Source of the DNA: Alphaproteobacteria bacterium
Lineage (GTDB): Bacteria; Pseudomonadota; Alphaproteobacteria; Rickettsiales; JABSSG01
Direction: 5' to 3'
NCBI GenBank assembly: GCA_030426905.1
Contig: JAUHXQ010000002.1
Coordinates: 1-64,000 of the forward strand
Length of the DNA stretch: 64,000 bases
A program made the translations under genes and the position numbers. The first letter of the stretch is position 1, and every line of letters begins with the position of its first letter. The notes beneath the pieces are model-generated. The model searched no databases. It was not told the DNA's origin and worked only from the letters and a program-made list of their open reading frames with translations. Positions 42,972 to 56,364 of the stretch are shown here, one piece after another.

Positions 42972-44161
42972 AAGACACCACGAAAGACCAAGAAAATCTT
43001 CGAGAGCAAGATCATAATTCAATAGAGCAGTCCTTAGATAACTTTAAACTTACTATAGATAAAAAGACTTTGGTAAAAAGTTTATACTATGTGCAGTCAG
43101 TAGTAGAAAAAAGAAATATTATTCCAATTTTATCCCATGCTTTGCTTAGATCTAACAACAACTCTTTAGAAGTAGTAGCAACTGACATGGATATTGTTAT
43201 TTCATCGCTTGCTACAGCAAAAGTAATTGCAGAAGGTGAAATTACGGTTAATGCGGCTATGTTATATGATATCGTTCGTAAACTAGACGATAATGAAGAA
43301 ATTTTGCTAGAATTTGATAATATAAAATCACTACTGAATATTTACTCAGGACATTGCTATTTTAGATTGCCAACCTTACCTGTAAGAGATTTTCCTAAAA
43401 TAGATGATTTAGATTATCAGCATAATTTGACATTAAATAGCATAACATTAAAAACTTTATTCGATCAGTGTAAATTTGCTATGTCTACTGAGGAAACGAG
43501 GTATAATCTTAATGGAATAAATTTAGAGTATGCTGATAAACGCATCAGGTTAGTTGCTACTGATGGGCACAGATTAAGTGTTGCGACTAGCCATCCTATT
43601 GATAATTTACCAAACTTTTTGCCAATAATTATTCCAAAAAAAACTGTGACTGAGATTAGAAAGATTATTGATGAGTTAAGCAGTGATGTTAATATTAATA
43701 TTTCTAATAATAAGATAAAATTCTTTAGCGATAATTTTAGCTTAACTTCTAAATTAGTTGATGCAACATTCCCTAAATATCATTCTTTAATGCCTACAGG
43801 CAATGATAAAATTCTTGAGATTCCATCTAAAGAGTTCAAGACCGCTATTGATCGTGTAGCTACAGTAACAAATGAAAAATTTCGGGGTGTTAATTTAATA
43901 GCACAAGATGGAGTATTAGAAATAGCTGCAACTAGTGATATTGGTAGCGGGGCAAAGGAACAAATAAAAATAAAAAGTAATTTAGAAAATAAGTTTAAAG
44001 TAGGGTTTAATGCTAGGTATATATTAGAGGCTATGAATGTAATTTGTAGTGAGTATATTTATTTTTCGTTTAAAGATCCTTTTGCTCCTGCGTTAATTAC
44101 AGAGATAGAAGAAAATCCTGAATCGCATTTTCAGTATATCATTATGCCTATGCGAGTATAA
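42965..44161 (+). CDS. dnaN: DNA polymerase III sliding clamp (beta subunit)
   Basis: 398 residues forming three clamp domains. The usual start motif [14 protein letters not shown] appears only at residues 27-40, so this protein has an extra, polar N-terminal stretch of about 26 residues if the ATG at 42965 is used. Later landmarks are [15 protein letters not shown] and [10 protein letters not shown] and the C-terminal YIIMPMRV, the hydrophobic-pocket end. The start overlaps dnaA. Confidence 0.95.
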   Translation: MLEDTTKDQENLREQDHNSIEQSLDNFKLTIDKKTLVKSLYYVQSVVEKRNIIPILSHALLRSNNNSLEVVATDMDIVISSLATAKVIAEGEITVNAAMLYDIVRKLDDNEEILLEFDNIKSLLNIYSGHCYFRLPTLPVRDFPKIDDLDYQHNLTLNSITLKTLFDQCKFAMSTEETRYNLNGINLEYADKRIRLVATDGHRLSVATSHPIDNLPNFLPIIIPKKTVTEIRKIIDELSSDVNINISNNKIKFFSDNFSLTSKLVDATFPKYHSLMPTGNDKILEIPSKEFKTAIDRVATVTNEKFRGVNLIAQDGVLEIAATSDIGSGAKEQIKIKSNLENKFKVGFNARYILEAMNVICSEYIYFSFKDPFAPALITEIEENPESHFQYIIMPMRV

Positions 44162-44174
44162 TGCTTGTGATATT

Positions 44175-47743
<3,569 letters not shown>

Positions 47744-47772
47744 ATATACGCTTAAGGAGGGAAGGTAATCAA

Positions 47773-49626
47773 TTGTTACACTTTAATTTGGGTAATATAT
47801 GTCTTTGTTCTGCATTACTCATCTCATTAATAGCAGCTGCCAATTTATTTATAAGTAATTCCTCTGCTACTATTTATAAAGCGACTTCTCTACAGTTTCT
47901 TTTACTTACTATGGCATTGCTAAATTTACTTAGTGCCTACATTAATACTAATTTCACCTTTGCTAATGTACTACAAAACTCGCATCCATTATTGCCTATA
48001 ATGTATAAAATTACATCTTTATGGGCTAATCACGAAGGATCTATGTTGCTATGGTTGTGGTTATTCAGTTTGTCTAGTGTAATATTCATGAATAAGAGTA
48101 GTTTTAGTGTTCAGGATACAGCTGAAATACTTGCTGTGCAGTCATGGGTAGCAGTATTATTTTTGCTGTTTAGTATTTTTGTTGCCAATCCTTTTGTCAT
48201 TTCTAAAGAAATTTTCCCTGTAGGTCAGGGGTTCAATCCATTATTACAGGATGTAGGTCTTTATATTCATCCACCTATTTTATATGCTGGATATACTGGG
48301 TTATCACTATCATTTTCAGCTAGTTTGCTTGCATTGATGCGTAGTAGATACTCTTCCATATGGTTTAACAAACTATTATACCCATGGATAACTGTTCCTT
48401 GGGCTTTACTTACCCTTGGTATCGGTCTTGGAGGATGGTGGGCATACCGCGAATTAGGATGGGGTGGTTTTTGGTTTTGGGATCCAGTTGAAAATATATC
48501 GCTAATAGTATGGCTCTTTGCTACTGCTCTAATTCATATGATGAAAATTTCTATAAAGCAAAGTTATATGTATCGTGGCGCAATAATATTAGGTATTACT
48601 AGTTTTTTATCATCTATTTTTGGAATGTTTCTAGTTAGGTCTGGTATTTTATCTTCAGTTCATAGTTTTGCATTAGATATATCTAGTGGTGTTTTTTTAT
48701 TTATAATTTTTATTATCCTGTTGTTAATCAGTGTATTTTTATTCATAAAATCACCATCTCATGCATCTCAAAGTCACAAGTTTTTTTTTGCTAAAAATGT
48801 TCTTTTTAAAAAGCTGGTATCATCCGTTATTTTTTTATGCATCATCAGTGTAATAATAATTTTAGGAATATTATACCCATTAGTGTATCAGTATATTTAT
48901 GGAAAGATAGTTTCTATTAGTGAGGCTTACTACGTTAAAACAATATCTATAATTTTTATTCCATCAATTTTGTTATTAGCGATATATACTGCTGGTAGCA
49001 TCAAAGAGCTACTGCTTGCAGCATCGTTCAGCATTTTTTTAACGCTAGCAGCAAATTTTTATCACAAGCTATCTTTATTGCCATTATTGTATTTGTTGAT
49101 ATCACTATTATTCATTTTTTCTTTAGCGATCAGTGTTACTGCAAAGCTAAAGCAAAAACAACGATCAGCTATTGTAATGCATCTAGGCCATTTAGGATTA
49201 GTGATATTATTGTTAGGTGGTAGTTTTTACTATGCATGGGGTTTTAGTGCAAGCTCTTTGATGAGTATCAATGAGAAGATCTTAGTCAAAGAATTTAATT
49301 TGCAGTTAAAACAGGTTTCTTATGGAAAAAAAGATAATTACCTTTATAGAAGAGCTCATATTGATTTAGAGAGAAGCAATAAAGCCCTAGGAACATTATT
49401 GCCAGAGTTACGCTTTTATCCAATTGAAAAAAATTTCACCTATGAAAGTTCAATTCTACATACTATTAGTGGGGATATTTATTTAACCATAGGCGCTGTA
49501 GATGGAAATAATAAAATTATAGTTGAAATACAGTATAAACCATTTATTTATTTAATTTGGCTTGGAGTATTGTTGATGTCATCAAGTTCTTTAGTATGTT
49601 GTATTAATCGCAAAAATAAGAAATGA
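47773..49626 (+). CDS. ccmF: Cytochrome c-type biogenesis protein CcmF (haem lyase)
   Basis: 617 residues with many membrane segments, from a TTG start preceded by AAGGAGG. The tryptophan-rich WWD domain is clear: GIGLGGWWAYRELGWGGFWF with WDPVENI (about 217-243). Histidines such as those in WANHEGSMLLW (about 88-98) and LYIHPPILYAGY (about 162-173) are the usual haem contacts. It attaches haem to apocytochrome c in the periplasm. It is coupled to ispE by a four-base overlap. Confidence 0.93.
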   Translation: MLHFNLGNICLCSALLISLIAAANLFISNSSATIYKATSLQFLLLTMALLNLLSAYINTNFTFANVLQNSHPLLPIMYKITSLWANHEGSMLLWLWLFSLSSVIFMNKSSFSVQDTAEILAVQSWVAVLFLLFSIFVANPFVISKEIFPVGQGFNPLLQDVGLYIHPPILYAGYTGLSLSFSASLLALMRSRYSSIWFNKLLYPWITVPWALLTLGIGLGGWWAYRELGWGGFWFWDPVENISLIVWLFATALIHMMKISIKQSYMYRGAIILGITSFLSSIFGMFLVRSGILSSVHSFALDISSGVFLFIIFIILLLISVFLFIKSPSHASQSHKFFFAKNVLFKKLVSSVIFLCIISVIIILGILYPLVYQYIYGKIVSISEAYYVKTISIIFIPSILLLAIYTAGSIKELLLAASFSIFLTLAANFYHKLSLLPLLYLLISLLFIFSLAISVTAKLKQKQRSAIVMHLGHLGLVILLLGGSFYYAWGFSASSLMSINEKILVKEFNLQLKQVSYGKKDNYLYRRAHIDLERSNKALGTLLPELRFYPIEKNFTYESSILHTISGDIYLTIGAVDGNNKIIVEIQYKPFIYLIWLGVLLMSSSSLVCCINRKNKK

Positions 49627-50480
49627 GTAATATTTATTACATTAAGTGTCATGCAAAAATCAACTTATTTTTACATGTTTTAGGTAAGACAGCACAAAAT
49701 TATCATTCCCTTGATAGTATGGTTATGTTTGTCGAGGACTTATACGATGAGTTAACAATTGAATTAGCTGATGAGAATCAAATATTGCTAAAAGGGAAAT
49801 ACCAGGAAAATCTTAGCGGTATAAATATTTTAGATAAGGTAATTACTGAATTTTCTGACTGGATAGGAAATAGCAAATTTAAAATTACTCTAGTTAAGAA
49901 TATTCCTATTGCTGCTGGTCTAGGGGGAGGATCAAGTGATGCTGCAGAACTCATTAAATTTTTTATAAAGAAATTTAAGTTGCAAGTATCCCAGAATGAG
50001 ATGCTAAATCGTTGTGCTAAAATAGGAGCAGATGTTCCAATGTTCTTATATAAAAAGCCTTTATATTTTAATGGTATTGGAGAAATGATATCAACCATAG
50101 ATAAAATTCCTTCTTTATTTGCTTTGCTAGTTTATCCGAATATTGCTATGAGTACTGCTACTATTTTTAACAGTAATAATATTAGCTTCTCCAGAGATAC
50201 GATAAAACATCAATACTCGTTTAAAGACCACAGTGAATTGTTCCAGTTTTTGCGAGGAACAAAAAATGATTTATTAGCAAACACAACAGAGCTAGCCCCA
50301 GAGTTAAGCAATATTATTGCTGAGATTAGTAGCTGTAAGGGATGCGAGATTTCACGGATGAGTGGTACCGGGACGACATGTTTTGGCATTTTTTCAGATG
50401 TTAATAACGCTAATTTAGCTTTAAATACTTTACAAATAAAATTTCCAGATTACTTTACTTGTGTAAGCAAGTTGTTCTAG
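49623..50480 (+). CDS. ispE: 4-diphosphocytidyl-2-C-methyl-D-erythritol kinase
   Basis: 285 residues of the GHMP kinase family. Motif 1 is KCHAKINLFLHVLGK (about 8-22), the ATP loop is PIAAGLGGGSSDAAELI (about 95-111), and MSGTGTTCFGIF (about 246-257) is the third motif. It is the fourth step of the MEP isoprenoid pathway. The start ATG overlaps the ccmF stop. Confidence 0.95.
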   Translation: MSNIYYIKCHAKINLFLHVLGKTAQNYHSLDSMVMFVEDLYDELTIELADENQILLKGKYQENLSGINILDKVITEFSDWIGNSKFKITLVKNIPIAAGLGGGSSDAAELIKFFIKKFKLQVSQNEMLNRCAKIGADVPMFLYKKPLYFNGIGEMISTIDKIPSLFALLVYPNIAMSTATIFNSNNISFSRDTIKHQYSFKDHSELFQFLRGTKNDLLANTTELAPELSNIIAEISSCKGCEISRMSGTGTTCFGIFSDVNNANLALNTLQIKFPDYFTCVSKLF

Positions 50481-50483
50481 TTG

Positions 50484-51086
50484 ATGTTATTTTTATTTAG
50501 AAGAAAAAAATCTTTAGAAAACAAATTATATCCTTCATTTAATACTAGGTTGTTTGCATCTCTTGTGGATATTGCTATTGCAGCTATTTTATTAGTTCCT
50601 ATTTCTAATATTTTACTAAGCTTTTTTTATGATGATATATTATATAGTAAACAACAACTATCAAAAATAGTTGAAAACTCCTCTAAGGGTGTTACAAGCT
50701 TTAAAGTATTACTACAAAATATGGCTAATAACTTACAGTTTCAACAATTTTTAGCTGAGAAGCGGTACATTTTACTTTTTTTAGAGCAAGGAACACAGTT
50801 TGCGTTATTATCAGTTATTATTATAATATTTTGGATTAAGCGTCAATCTACCCCTGGAAAGATGCTGACTTCCTTGAAGATTGTTGATGCTAAAACTCTT
50901 GGTAAGCCAACTACTTTACAGCTAATAATTAGGCTGCTTTCTTACGTTTTTTCGATTGTTCCTTTAGGATTAGGTATATTATATATTGTTCTTAATAAAA
51001 AACGAAGAGCATGGCACGATCTTATCTCTGATACTGTAGTGATATCTCATAAAAATCTTAAGAATCATCATGTTGTTGAAAAATAA
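50484..51086 (+). CDS. RDD-family membrane protein
   Basis: 200 residues from the ATG at 50484 (a TTG at 50481 is also possible), directly after the ispE stop. It is hydrophobic with membrane segments at about 25-47, 95-115 and 155-170. It has the RDD family layout: FNTRLFASLVDIAIAAILLV near the N-terminus and RQSTPGKMLTSLKIVD in the middle, with KKRRAWHDLISDTVV at the end. Function is not established. It overlaps murD by 17 bases. Confidence 0.82.
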   Translation: MLFLFRRKKSLENKLYPSFNTRLFASLVDIAIAAILLVPISNILLSFFYDDILYSKQQLSKIVENSSKGVTSFKVLLQNMANNLQFQQFLAEKRYILLFLEQGTQFALLSVIIIIFWIKRQSTPGKMLTSLKIVDAKTLGKPTTLQLIIRLLSYVFSIVPLGLGILYIVLNKKRRAWHDLISDTVVISHKNLKNHHVVEK

Positions 51087-52464
51087 AAAATTTGCGATAT
51101 TAGGCTTAGGCATTTCTGGAATTGCTACTGCAAAATTTTTGATAGAACATAATTTACCTTTCATCGCATGGGACGATTTTCCAAAAGCCAGAGAAAAATT
51201 CTTAGAACTACTTGCAGTTAATAATATTTCAGTAGATACATTAACTGAAGATATTGCATCATGGGCTAGTATTGATTTCCTTGTCTTAAGCCCTGGTATA
51301 CCTCTTTATTTTCCAAAACCCCATAAAATTGTTGAATTAGCAAGGAAACATAAAATAAAAATCATCTGTGATATAGAGCTTTTTTATTTAACTTACCCTA
51401 ACTACACTTACATAGGAATAACTGGAACTAATGGTAAATCAACTACTTCGGCTTTAATACACCATATACTTACCGAAAATAATTTTTCATCACACTTAGT
51501 TGGTAATATTGGAAATCCTATCTTATCTCTTAAACCAAAAAGTAAAAATGATATTATTGTGGTAGAGGTTTCTTCTTATCAATTAGATTTAATTGATAAA
51601 ACTAAATTTCATATAGCTATTTTATTGAATATAACTGAAGACCATCTAGACAGACATGGTACAATGGAAAATTATATACGTGCAAAATACAATATTTTTC
51701 GCAATCATGATAAAAACGATTTAGCTATAATAAGCAAAGACAATTCAATAACTAACGATATAATTTCTAAAATCAGAGAAAGAAAAATCAATGTAATACC
51801 CATATCAACTGCCGAGACTATTACTGAAGGATGCGCATTAGTAGATAAGAAAATAGTTGATGACGTTAATCATATAGAAATTAATGTAGCAGCAAATAGA
51901 TTTTTGCTAGGAATGCACAATGCAGAAAATACAATAGCAGCTTACAGCGCTGTTAGTTGCTTACATAAACTAGCAGCAAAAGAAATAGTAAATGCTATTG
52001 TAACTTATCCTGGTCTTGATCATAGGATGCAATATTTAGGAAATGTTGGTAACATACAATTTATAAATGATAGCAAGGCAACTAGTGCAGTTTCTTCATC
52101 TAATGCTTTAAAAATTTTTGATAATATTTACTGGATAGTTGGAGGACTAGAAAAATCTGACGGAATTATTCCTTTAACAAAATTTTTTGACAAAATACTT
52201 CATGCTTTTCTTATTGGCAACGCAGCTTCTGAGTTTAGTAAAGTTTTTGGTCAGCATTCAGTGAAATACACCATTGCTGGTACATTAGAAAAAGCATTTA
52301 ATTTTGCTGTAAAGATGGCTGAGCAAAATAAAGAAACACAGGTTACAATTCTTCTATCTCCTGCTTGTGCATCTTTTGACCAATGGAAAAACTTCGAAGA
52401 ACGAGGAAATTTTTTTATGAGTTTAGTAAAAGAATATGTTGATGCTAAAAATTTCAGACCATAA
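51070..52464 (+). CDS. murD: UDP-N-acetylmuramoyl-L-alanine:D-glutamate ligase
   Basis: 464 residues with the Mur ligase layout. The N-terminal GLGISGIATAKFL (about 14-26), the ATP loop ITGTNGKSTTSALI (about 117-130), the ligand His in NITEDHLDRHGTMENYI and the C-terminal SPACASFDQWKNFEERG (about 435-451) are all intact. It adds D-Glu to the peptidoglycan stem, implying that this organism makes at least some peptidoglycan. Confidence 0.96.
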   Translation: MLLKNKKFAILGLGISGIATAKFLIEHNLPFIAWDDFPKAREKFLELLAVNNISVDTLTEDIASWASIDFLVLSPGIPLYFPKPHKIVELARKHKIKIICDIELFYLTYPNYTYIGITGTNGKSTTSALIHHILTENNFSSHLVGNIGNPILSLKPKSKNDIIVVEVSSYQLDLIDKTKFHIAILLNITEDHLDRHGTMENYIRAKYNIFRNHDKNDLAIISKDNSITNDIISKIRERKINVIPISTAETITEGCALVDKKIVDDVNHIEINVAANRFLLGMHNAENTIAAYSAVSCLHKLAAKEIVNAIVTYPGLDHRMQYLGNVGNIQFINDSKATSAVSSSNALKIFDNIYWIVGGLEKSDGIIPLTKFFDKILHAFLIGNAASEFSKVFGQHSVKYTIAGTLEKAFNFAVKMAEQNKETQVTILLSPACASFDQWKNFEERGNFFMSLVKEYVDAKNFRP

Positions 52465-52795
52465 TTCCGGTCTTATTTATGAGAAACTAGCAATTTGCTT
52501 TCTTAAGTTTAAGTTGTATAAAATTTTATATCAACGTTATAAATCTTATACTGGTGAAATAGATATAATTGCAAAAAAGAATAAAACGATTATTTTTATA
52601 GAAGTAAAATATAGAAAAAACTTAAACTATAATTATGATATAGTTACTAAAAGACAAATTAATCGTATAAAAAGAACGGCTTTGTTATATATGGTGACTA
52701 GTAAAAAATTTTCTAATAATAAATTTGATATGCGTTTTGATTTGATTATAATTCATAGTTATTTTTTAGTAAATCATATAAAAAATGTATGGTAA
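52436..52795 (+). CDS. UPF0102 / YraN-like endonuclease-fold protein
   Basis: 119 residues. The family pattern of a restriction-endonuclease-like core is present: GLIYEKLAICFLKFKLYKIL, then SYTGEIDIIAKKNKTIIFIEVKYRKN (E42, D44, E57 and K59 in the E-D-E-x-K form). Its function is unknown, though Holliday-junction or nuclease roles are suggested for the family. The gene starts 29 bases inside murD and overlaps yihY by seven. Two Met residues (codons 1 and 3) could start it. Confidence 0.82.
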   Translation: MLMLKISDHNSGLIYEKLAICFLKFKLYKILYQRYKSYTGEIDIIAKKNKTIIFIEVKYRKNLNYNYDIVTKRQINRIKRTALLYMVTSKKFSNNKFDMRFDLIIIHSYFLVNHIKNVW

Positions 52796-53643
52796 GTCTT
52801 ATCTCAAAAATTATTGCGCAGGCAAAAAAAAATATATTTATTAAAGCTTTAATCAAATTGTGCGATGATGACGGCCTAGAATATGCTGGCTACATGGCGT
52901 ATTTAAATATTTTTTCAATATTTCCCTTATTCATCATTTTAATAGTAACTCTAACCTCTTTAGGCGAGACCCAAATGGGAATTAAAGTTGTTAACCATAT
53001 TGCTGGAATTATTCCAGAATACGCATTAAATGTTATAAAACCTCAGCTAGCAAAGCTTATTAACGGACCTTCTGTAGGCGTAGTAAGTTTTGTTTTTATT
53101 GGGGCAATATGGACAACTACTTCTACTTTGGAAGGATTAAGGAAAATATTTAACAAAATATATAATGTCAAACAACCACCAATCTTTATTATCACTAGAC
53201 TAGTTAGTATTTTTCAATTTTTAGTAGCTATAGCAATTTTATTAATTACTCTCGCAACATTTGTGCTATTGCCTCATATTGTTGAATATATAGAATCAAT
53301 TTTAAGCATTAAAATTCCAACTATTCAAAATGACTATCTTAATGATGTGTATAGCTTACTGATACTCACTACGATCATAGCAGCTGTATATTATTCGCTT
53401 ATAAATAAGAAGCTTAAATTTATTTCTGTGATTCCAGGTGCTTTTGTTACGGTGCTATTATGGTTTTTAAGTGGTGATGCGTTGGCGTATTACGTTTATA
53501 ATTCAGGAAGCTTTAGCGTAGTATATGGTAGTTTAGCAGGGGTAATAATAGTATTAATATTTTTTTATGTTATTAATGTTGCTTTACTATACGGAGCTGT
53601 ATTAAATTGTGTTTTATATAGAAGGTTTGCATTTTTACGTTAA
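52789..53643 (+). CDS. YihY/BrkB-family inner-membrane protein
   Basis: 284 residues with about six membrane helices. The family motifs are GYMAYLNIFSIFPLFI (about 33-48), TTTSTLEGLRKIFNKIYNVK (about 108-127) and the C-terminal SFSVVYGSLAGVIIVLIFFY (about 240-259). It was once misnamed RNase BN; the family's role is unknown, perhaps lipid related. It ends nine bases inside the convergent rluC. Confidence 0.86.
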   Translation: MVSLISKIIAQAKKNIFIKALIKLCDDDGLEYAGYMAYLNIFSIFPLFIILIVTLTSLGETQMGIKVVNHIAGIIPEYALNVIKPQLAKLINGPSVGVVSFVFIGAIWTTTSTLEGLRKIFNKIYNVKQPPIFIITRLVSIFQFLVAIAILLITLATFVLLPHIVEYIESILSIKIPTIQNDYLNDVYSLLILTTIIAAVYYSLINKKLKFISVIPGAFVTVLLWFLSGDALAYYVYNSGSFSVVYGSLAGVIIVLIFFYVINVALLYGAVLNCVLYRRFAFLR

Positions 53644-54588
53644 ACAGTATTTCATGTGTTCAGGTAGTTCTGCTTTTAGGTGATACGATTTACCCTTAAA
53701 CTGCTTTATTATGATCTCACTAGCGTGAAGGTGTAGTTTAGTTTCGATTATTCCACTGAGTTGTGATTTTTGCCATCCATATTTTGTATCGCCAACTATA
53801 GGTGTTCCTAAATTTTCCGCTGCATGTATTCTTATTTGATGTGTACGACCAGTTATAGGTATAAATTCTACTAATGATAACGTTTTACCGAATTTATTTA
53901 TAATTTTATACTCAGTAGTGGATTTCTTCCCATCTTCTGTATTAGTCATTTTTTCCTTTGTATTAATTTTTTCTTTGCTAATTTTAGAAGTAACTATACC
54001 TTCTTTATTTTTGGGAACTCCTGCTAATAAAGCTAGGTATTTTTTTACAATTGCGTTTTTATCAGAAAACATCTTTGCCAGCAGCTGAGCTGCTTCTTTC
54101 GTTCTAGCAAGTAATAATATTCCTGTAGTATATCTATCAATTCGATGAGCTAACATAGGCTTAGTTGGGTAATCGAATTGCAATCCATCTAAAATATCAT
54201 CAATGCTGATATTAATCTTACTACCTCCTTGTACCGCAATGCCATAAGGTTTATTTATTACTATAATATTTTCGTCCTTAAAGAGAATATTTCTCTTTAT
54301 CTGCGCTAGTAGCTGATTATATAGATTTTTGCTAATAATTTTCTTCTTAGAATTATTTTTATGTATATCAACTTTTTCGCTAATATTGGATTTTATTTCT
54401 AGTAAATCGCCATCTTGCAATCTATAATTTGCATTAGTTTTCTTACCGTTTATCAATAGTTTTTTCTGCCTAATAAGTTTTTGTATTAAGCTAAAGGGAA
54501 TACCAAAATTTTTTGCTACCCAAGAGTCTACTCTGCTTTTTATGGCATTAATCTCTAAATTTTCTATTTTTATTCTTTTTTTAATCAT
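53635..54588 (-). CDS. rluC: Ribosomal large subunit pseudouridine synthase (RluC/RluD family)
   Basis: 317 residues. An S4 domain (RVDSWVAKNFGIPFSLIQKL) is followed by the RsuA/RluA catalytic core with HRIDRYTTGILLLAR (about 148-162) carrying the catalytic Asp, and the GRTHQIRIHAA motif (about 246-256). It modifies uridines in 23S rRNA helices; substrate positions cannot be told apart from RluD by eye. It is convergent with yihY and divergent from rplY. Confidence 0.9.
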   Translation of the reverse strand: MIKKRIKIENLEINAIKSRVDSWVAKNFGIPFSLIQKLIRQKKLLINGKKTNANYRLQDGDLLEIKSNISEKVDIHKNNSKKKIISKNLYNQLLAQIKRNILFKDENIIVINKPYGIAVQGGSKINISIDDILDGLQFDYPTKPMLAHRIDRYTTGILLLARTKEAAQLLAKMFSDKNAIVKKYLALLAGVPKNKEGIVTSKISKEKINTKEKMTNTEDGKKSTTEYKIINKFGKTLSLVEFIPITGRTHQIRIHAAENLGTPIVGDTKYGWQKSQLSGIIETKLHLHASEIIIKQFKGKSYHLKAELPEHMKYCLT

Positions 54589-54648
54589 GTAAATAATGTA
54601 TAAATGTAAAACTCTATAACTACAATATTAATTATATAGGATAAAATT

Positions 54649-55317
54649 ATGACATCTACTATGTCAATTGATGCAGAAATTCGTGAGAATTCAGGAAAAG
54701 GTATTGCTCGTAGTTTAAGAAGAGCACAAAGAGTACCAGCAATAATTTATAGCAAAGGATCCGATTCAACTCTTATCTCGTTACCGCAGAAAGAAGTACA
54801 GAATTTACGTAATAAATTTAACTTTATGACAACAGTTGTGGAATTAAATTTAGATGGTAAAAAGCGTAAAGTTCTTGCTAAAGAGATGTCTTTGCACCCA
54901 GTTAGTGACTTAGTAGAGCATATTGAATTTATTTCAGTAGATGGAGGAAATAAAAAAGTAAAAGTAAATGTTCCGATTAGAATAGTGGGAGCTGAAAAAT
55001 CTGCTGGGTTAAAAAGAAATGCTGTATTAAATATGTCAAAGCGTTTTATAGAATGTTATGTCAAGACTGACGATGTCCCAGAAGCAATTGATATTGATGT
55101 TTCTAAAATTAGCGTTGGTGACGTAATCAAGCTTAAAGACATTAAAATTCCTTCTTCTTTAGAATTTAAAACAAAGAATACTGCACAGGTTATTTTAAAA
55201 ATGTCTGGTAAAAGAGCTGTAAAAATTGAAGAAGAAACAACAGAAGCAGAATCCGAATCTTCAGAAGACAATAATAAATCCTCTCAAGAAGAAGATAATA
55301 GTAAAGATAATAAGTGA
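54649..55317 (+). CDS. rplY: 50S ribosomal protein L25 (CTC form)
   Basis: 222 residues. L25 domain landmarks are RENSGKGIARSLRRAQRVPA and IIYSKG (about 11-36), then a CTC domain (VKVNVPIRIVGAEKSAGLKR) and a Ser/Glu/Asp/Asn/Lys-rich tail (about 196-222). It binds 5S rRNA. It is followed 76 bases later by pth, the usual rplY-pth pairing. Confidence 0.94.
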   Translation: MTSTMSIDAEIRENSGKGIARSLRRAQRVPAIIYSKGSDSTLISLPQKEVQNLRNKFNFMTTVVELNLDGKKRKVLAKEMSLHPVSDLVEHIEFISVDGGNKKVKVNVPIRIVGAEKSAGLKRNAVLNMSKRFIECYVKTDDVPEAIDIDVSKISVGDVIKLKDIKIPSSLEFKTKNTAQVILKMSGKRAVKIEEETTEAESESSEDNNKSSQEEDNSKDNK

Positions 55318-55393
55318 TTTTGAAAAAAAGGTTTGCGCAAACTTCTTTTAAAAACTAATTTAACTTTGCCATAGACACAAGAGATGGATTAAT

Positions 55394-55954
55394 ATGTATC
55401 TTATTGCGGGACTTGGTAATCCAGGAAAAGAATACGAGAAAACTAGACATAATGCAGGTTTTCTTGTACTTGATGCTCTAATTAAAAAATACAATCTAAA
55501 TCAAGATAAAGATAAATATAACTCTCTAGTATACAAAGGGTTAATTGCTGATCAACCAGTCATTGCGATTAAACCAATGACCTTTATGAATAATTCAGGT
55601 AAAGCAATTTCAGCTTTTGTAAATTTTTATAAAATATCGCCAAAAAATGTCGTAGTTTTATATGATGAGATTATGCTTACTCAAGGGAAAGTAAGGTTAA
55701 GGGTAGGGGGGAGTGATGCCGGTCATAATGGTATAAAATCTATTAATTCATTGATATCTAATGATTATATAAAAATTAAAATAGGCGTCGGTCATCCTGG
55801 AAACAGTGATTTAGTAACAAAATACGTATTGCATAACTTTAGTAAGGAAGAATTGAATATATTGGATATAACGGCTCAGAAAATAGCAGAGCTTTTTAAA
55901 AATATAATCCTAGGCAATCATAGTTTTTTTTCCAGTGAAATCAATCAAGCATAA
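55394..55954 (+). CDS. pth: Peptidyl-tRNA hydrolase
   Basis: 186 residues. GLGNPGKEYEKTRHNAGF (about 6-23) carries the catalytic His (H20), IKPMTFMNNSGKAI (about 59-72) and VLYDEIMLTQGKVRLRVGGS carry the active-site Asn and Asp, followed by GHNGIKSI. It recycles peptidyl-tRNA. It lies directly after rplY. Confidence 0.96.
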   Translation: MYLIAGLGNPGKEYEKTRHNAGFLVLDALIKKYNLNQDKDKYNSLVYKGLIADQPVIAIKPMTFMNNSGKAISAFVNFYKISPKNVVVLYDEIMLTQGKVRLRVGGSDAGHNGIKSINSLISNDYIKIKIGVGHPGNSDLVTKYVLHNFSKEELNILDITAQKIAELFKNIILGNHSFFSSEINQA

Positions 55955-55975
55955 TACAATAAATAAAGTTATTTA

Positions 55976-55996
55976 TATGTGCAATAAAAGCACATA
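55976..55996 (+). terminator. Hairpin after pth
   Basis: TATGTGC (55976-55982) and GCACATA (55990-55996) form a 7-bp stem with a 7-nt loop, 22 bases after the pth stop. No T-run follows immediately, so termination is a weak inference. Confidence 0.4.
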
Positions 55997-56001
55997 ATGA
56001 G

Positions 56002-56026
56002 CATTGTTATCTAGATAGCAACAATG
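56002..56026. repeat. Palindrome upstream of the bufferin operon
   Basis: CATTGTT (56002-56008) and AACAATG (56020-56026) flank an ATCTAGAT core. With the hairpin just before it, this is either a terminator pair or an operator for the bufferin operon that starts about 80 bases on. No promoter was fixed; an AAGGAG ribosome-binding site is present before the first gene. Confidence 0.45.
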
Positions 56027-56104
56027 ATATACAACTTATTTCTTTTTTCTCTGTATGAAGATAGTTAAAATTCATTATATACCAAATAATAAGGAGAAAA
56101 TACG

Positions 56105-56293
56105 ATGAAAAAAATAAACCTTAATAAAAAAAGATTTGTTTCTGCAACCGCTGCATGTCTTTTTGCTTTAGCAGCTACAACCGCATGTGAAAATATGAGC
56201 TCTAAAAACGATCACCATCATAAATGCAGCTCCAAGAGTAAATCAAAACATAGTTGTCCAGGAAAAAAACACTCATGCGGATCAAAGCATTAA
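56105..56293 (+). CDS. Small exported Cys/His/Lys-rich protein (possible second bufferin-type precursor)
   Basis: 62 residues. An N-terminal signal-like segment (KRFVSATAACLFALAATTAC) precedes a very polar tail with KNDHHHKCSSKSK and later HSCPGKKHSCGSKH: four Cys and at least six His in the last 30 residues. That composition suggests metal binding. It is preceded by an AAGGAG ribosome-binding site and lies 71 bases before the DUF2282 precursor. It is not a DUF2282 match itself, so its role as a precursor is inference. Confidence 0.62.
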   Translation: MKKINLNKKRFVSATAACLFALAATTACENMSSKNDHHHKCSSKSKSKHSCPGKKHSCGSKH

Positions 56294-56364
56294 TATGTTA
56301 GCTTTGTTATATTATTAGCAATGTTATATGTTTTTATTTTTGTTTAATATAAATACAGGTAAAA

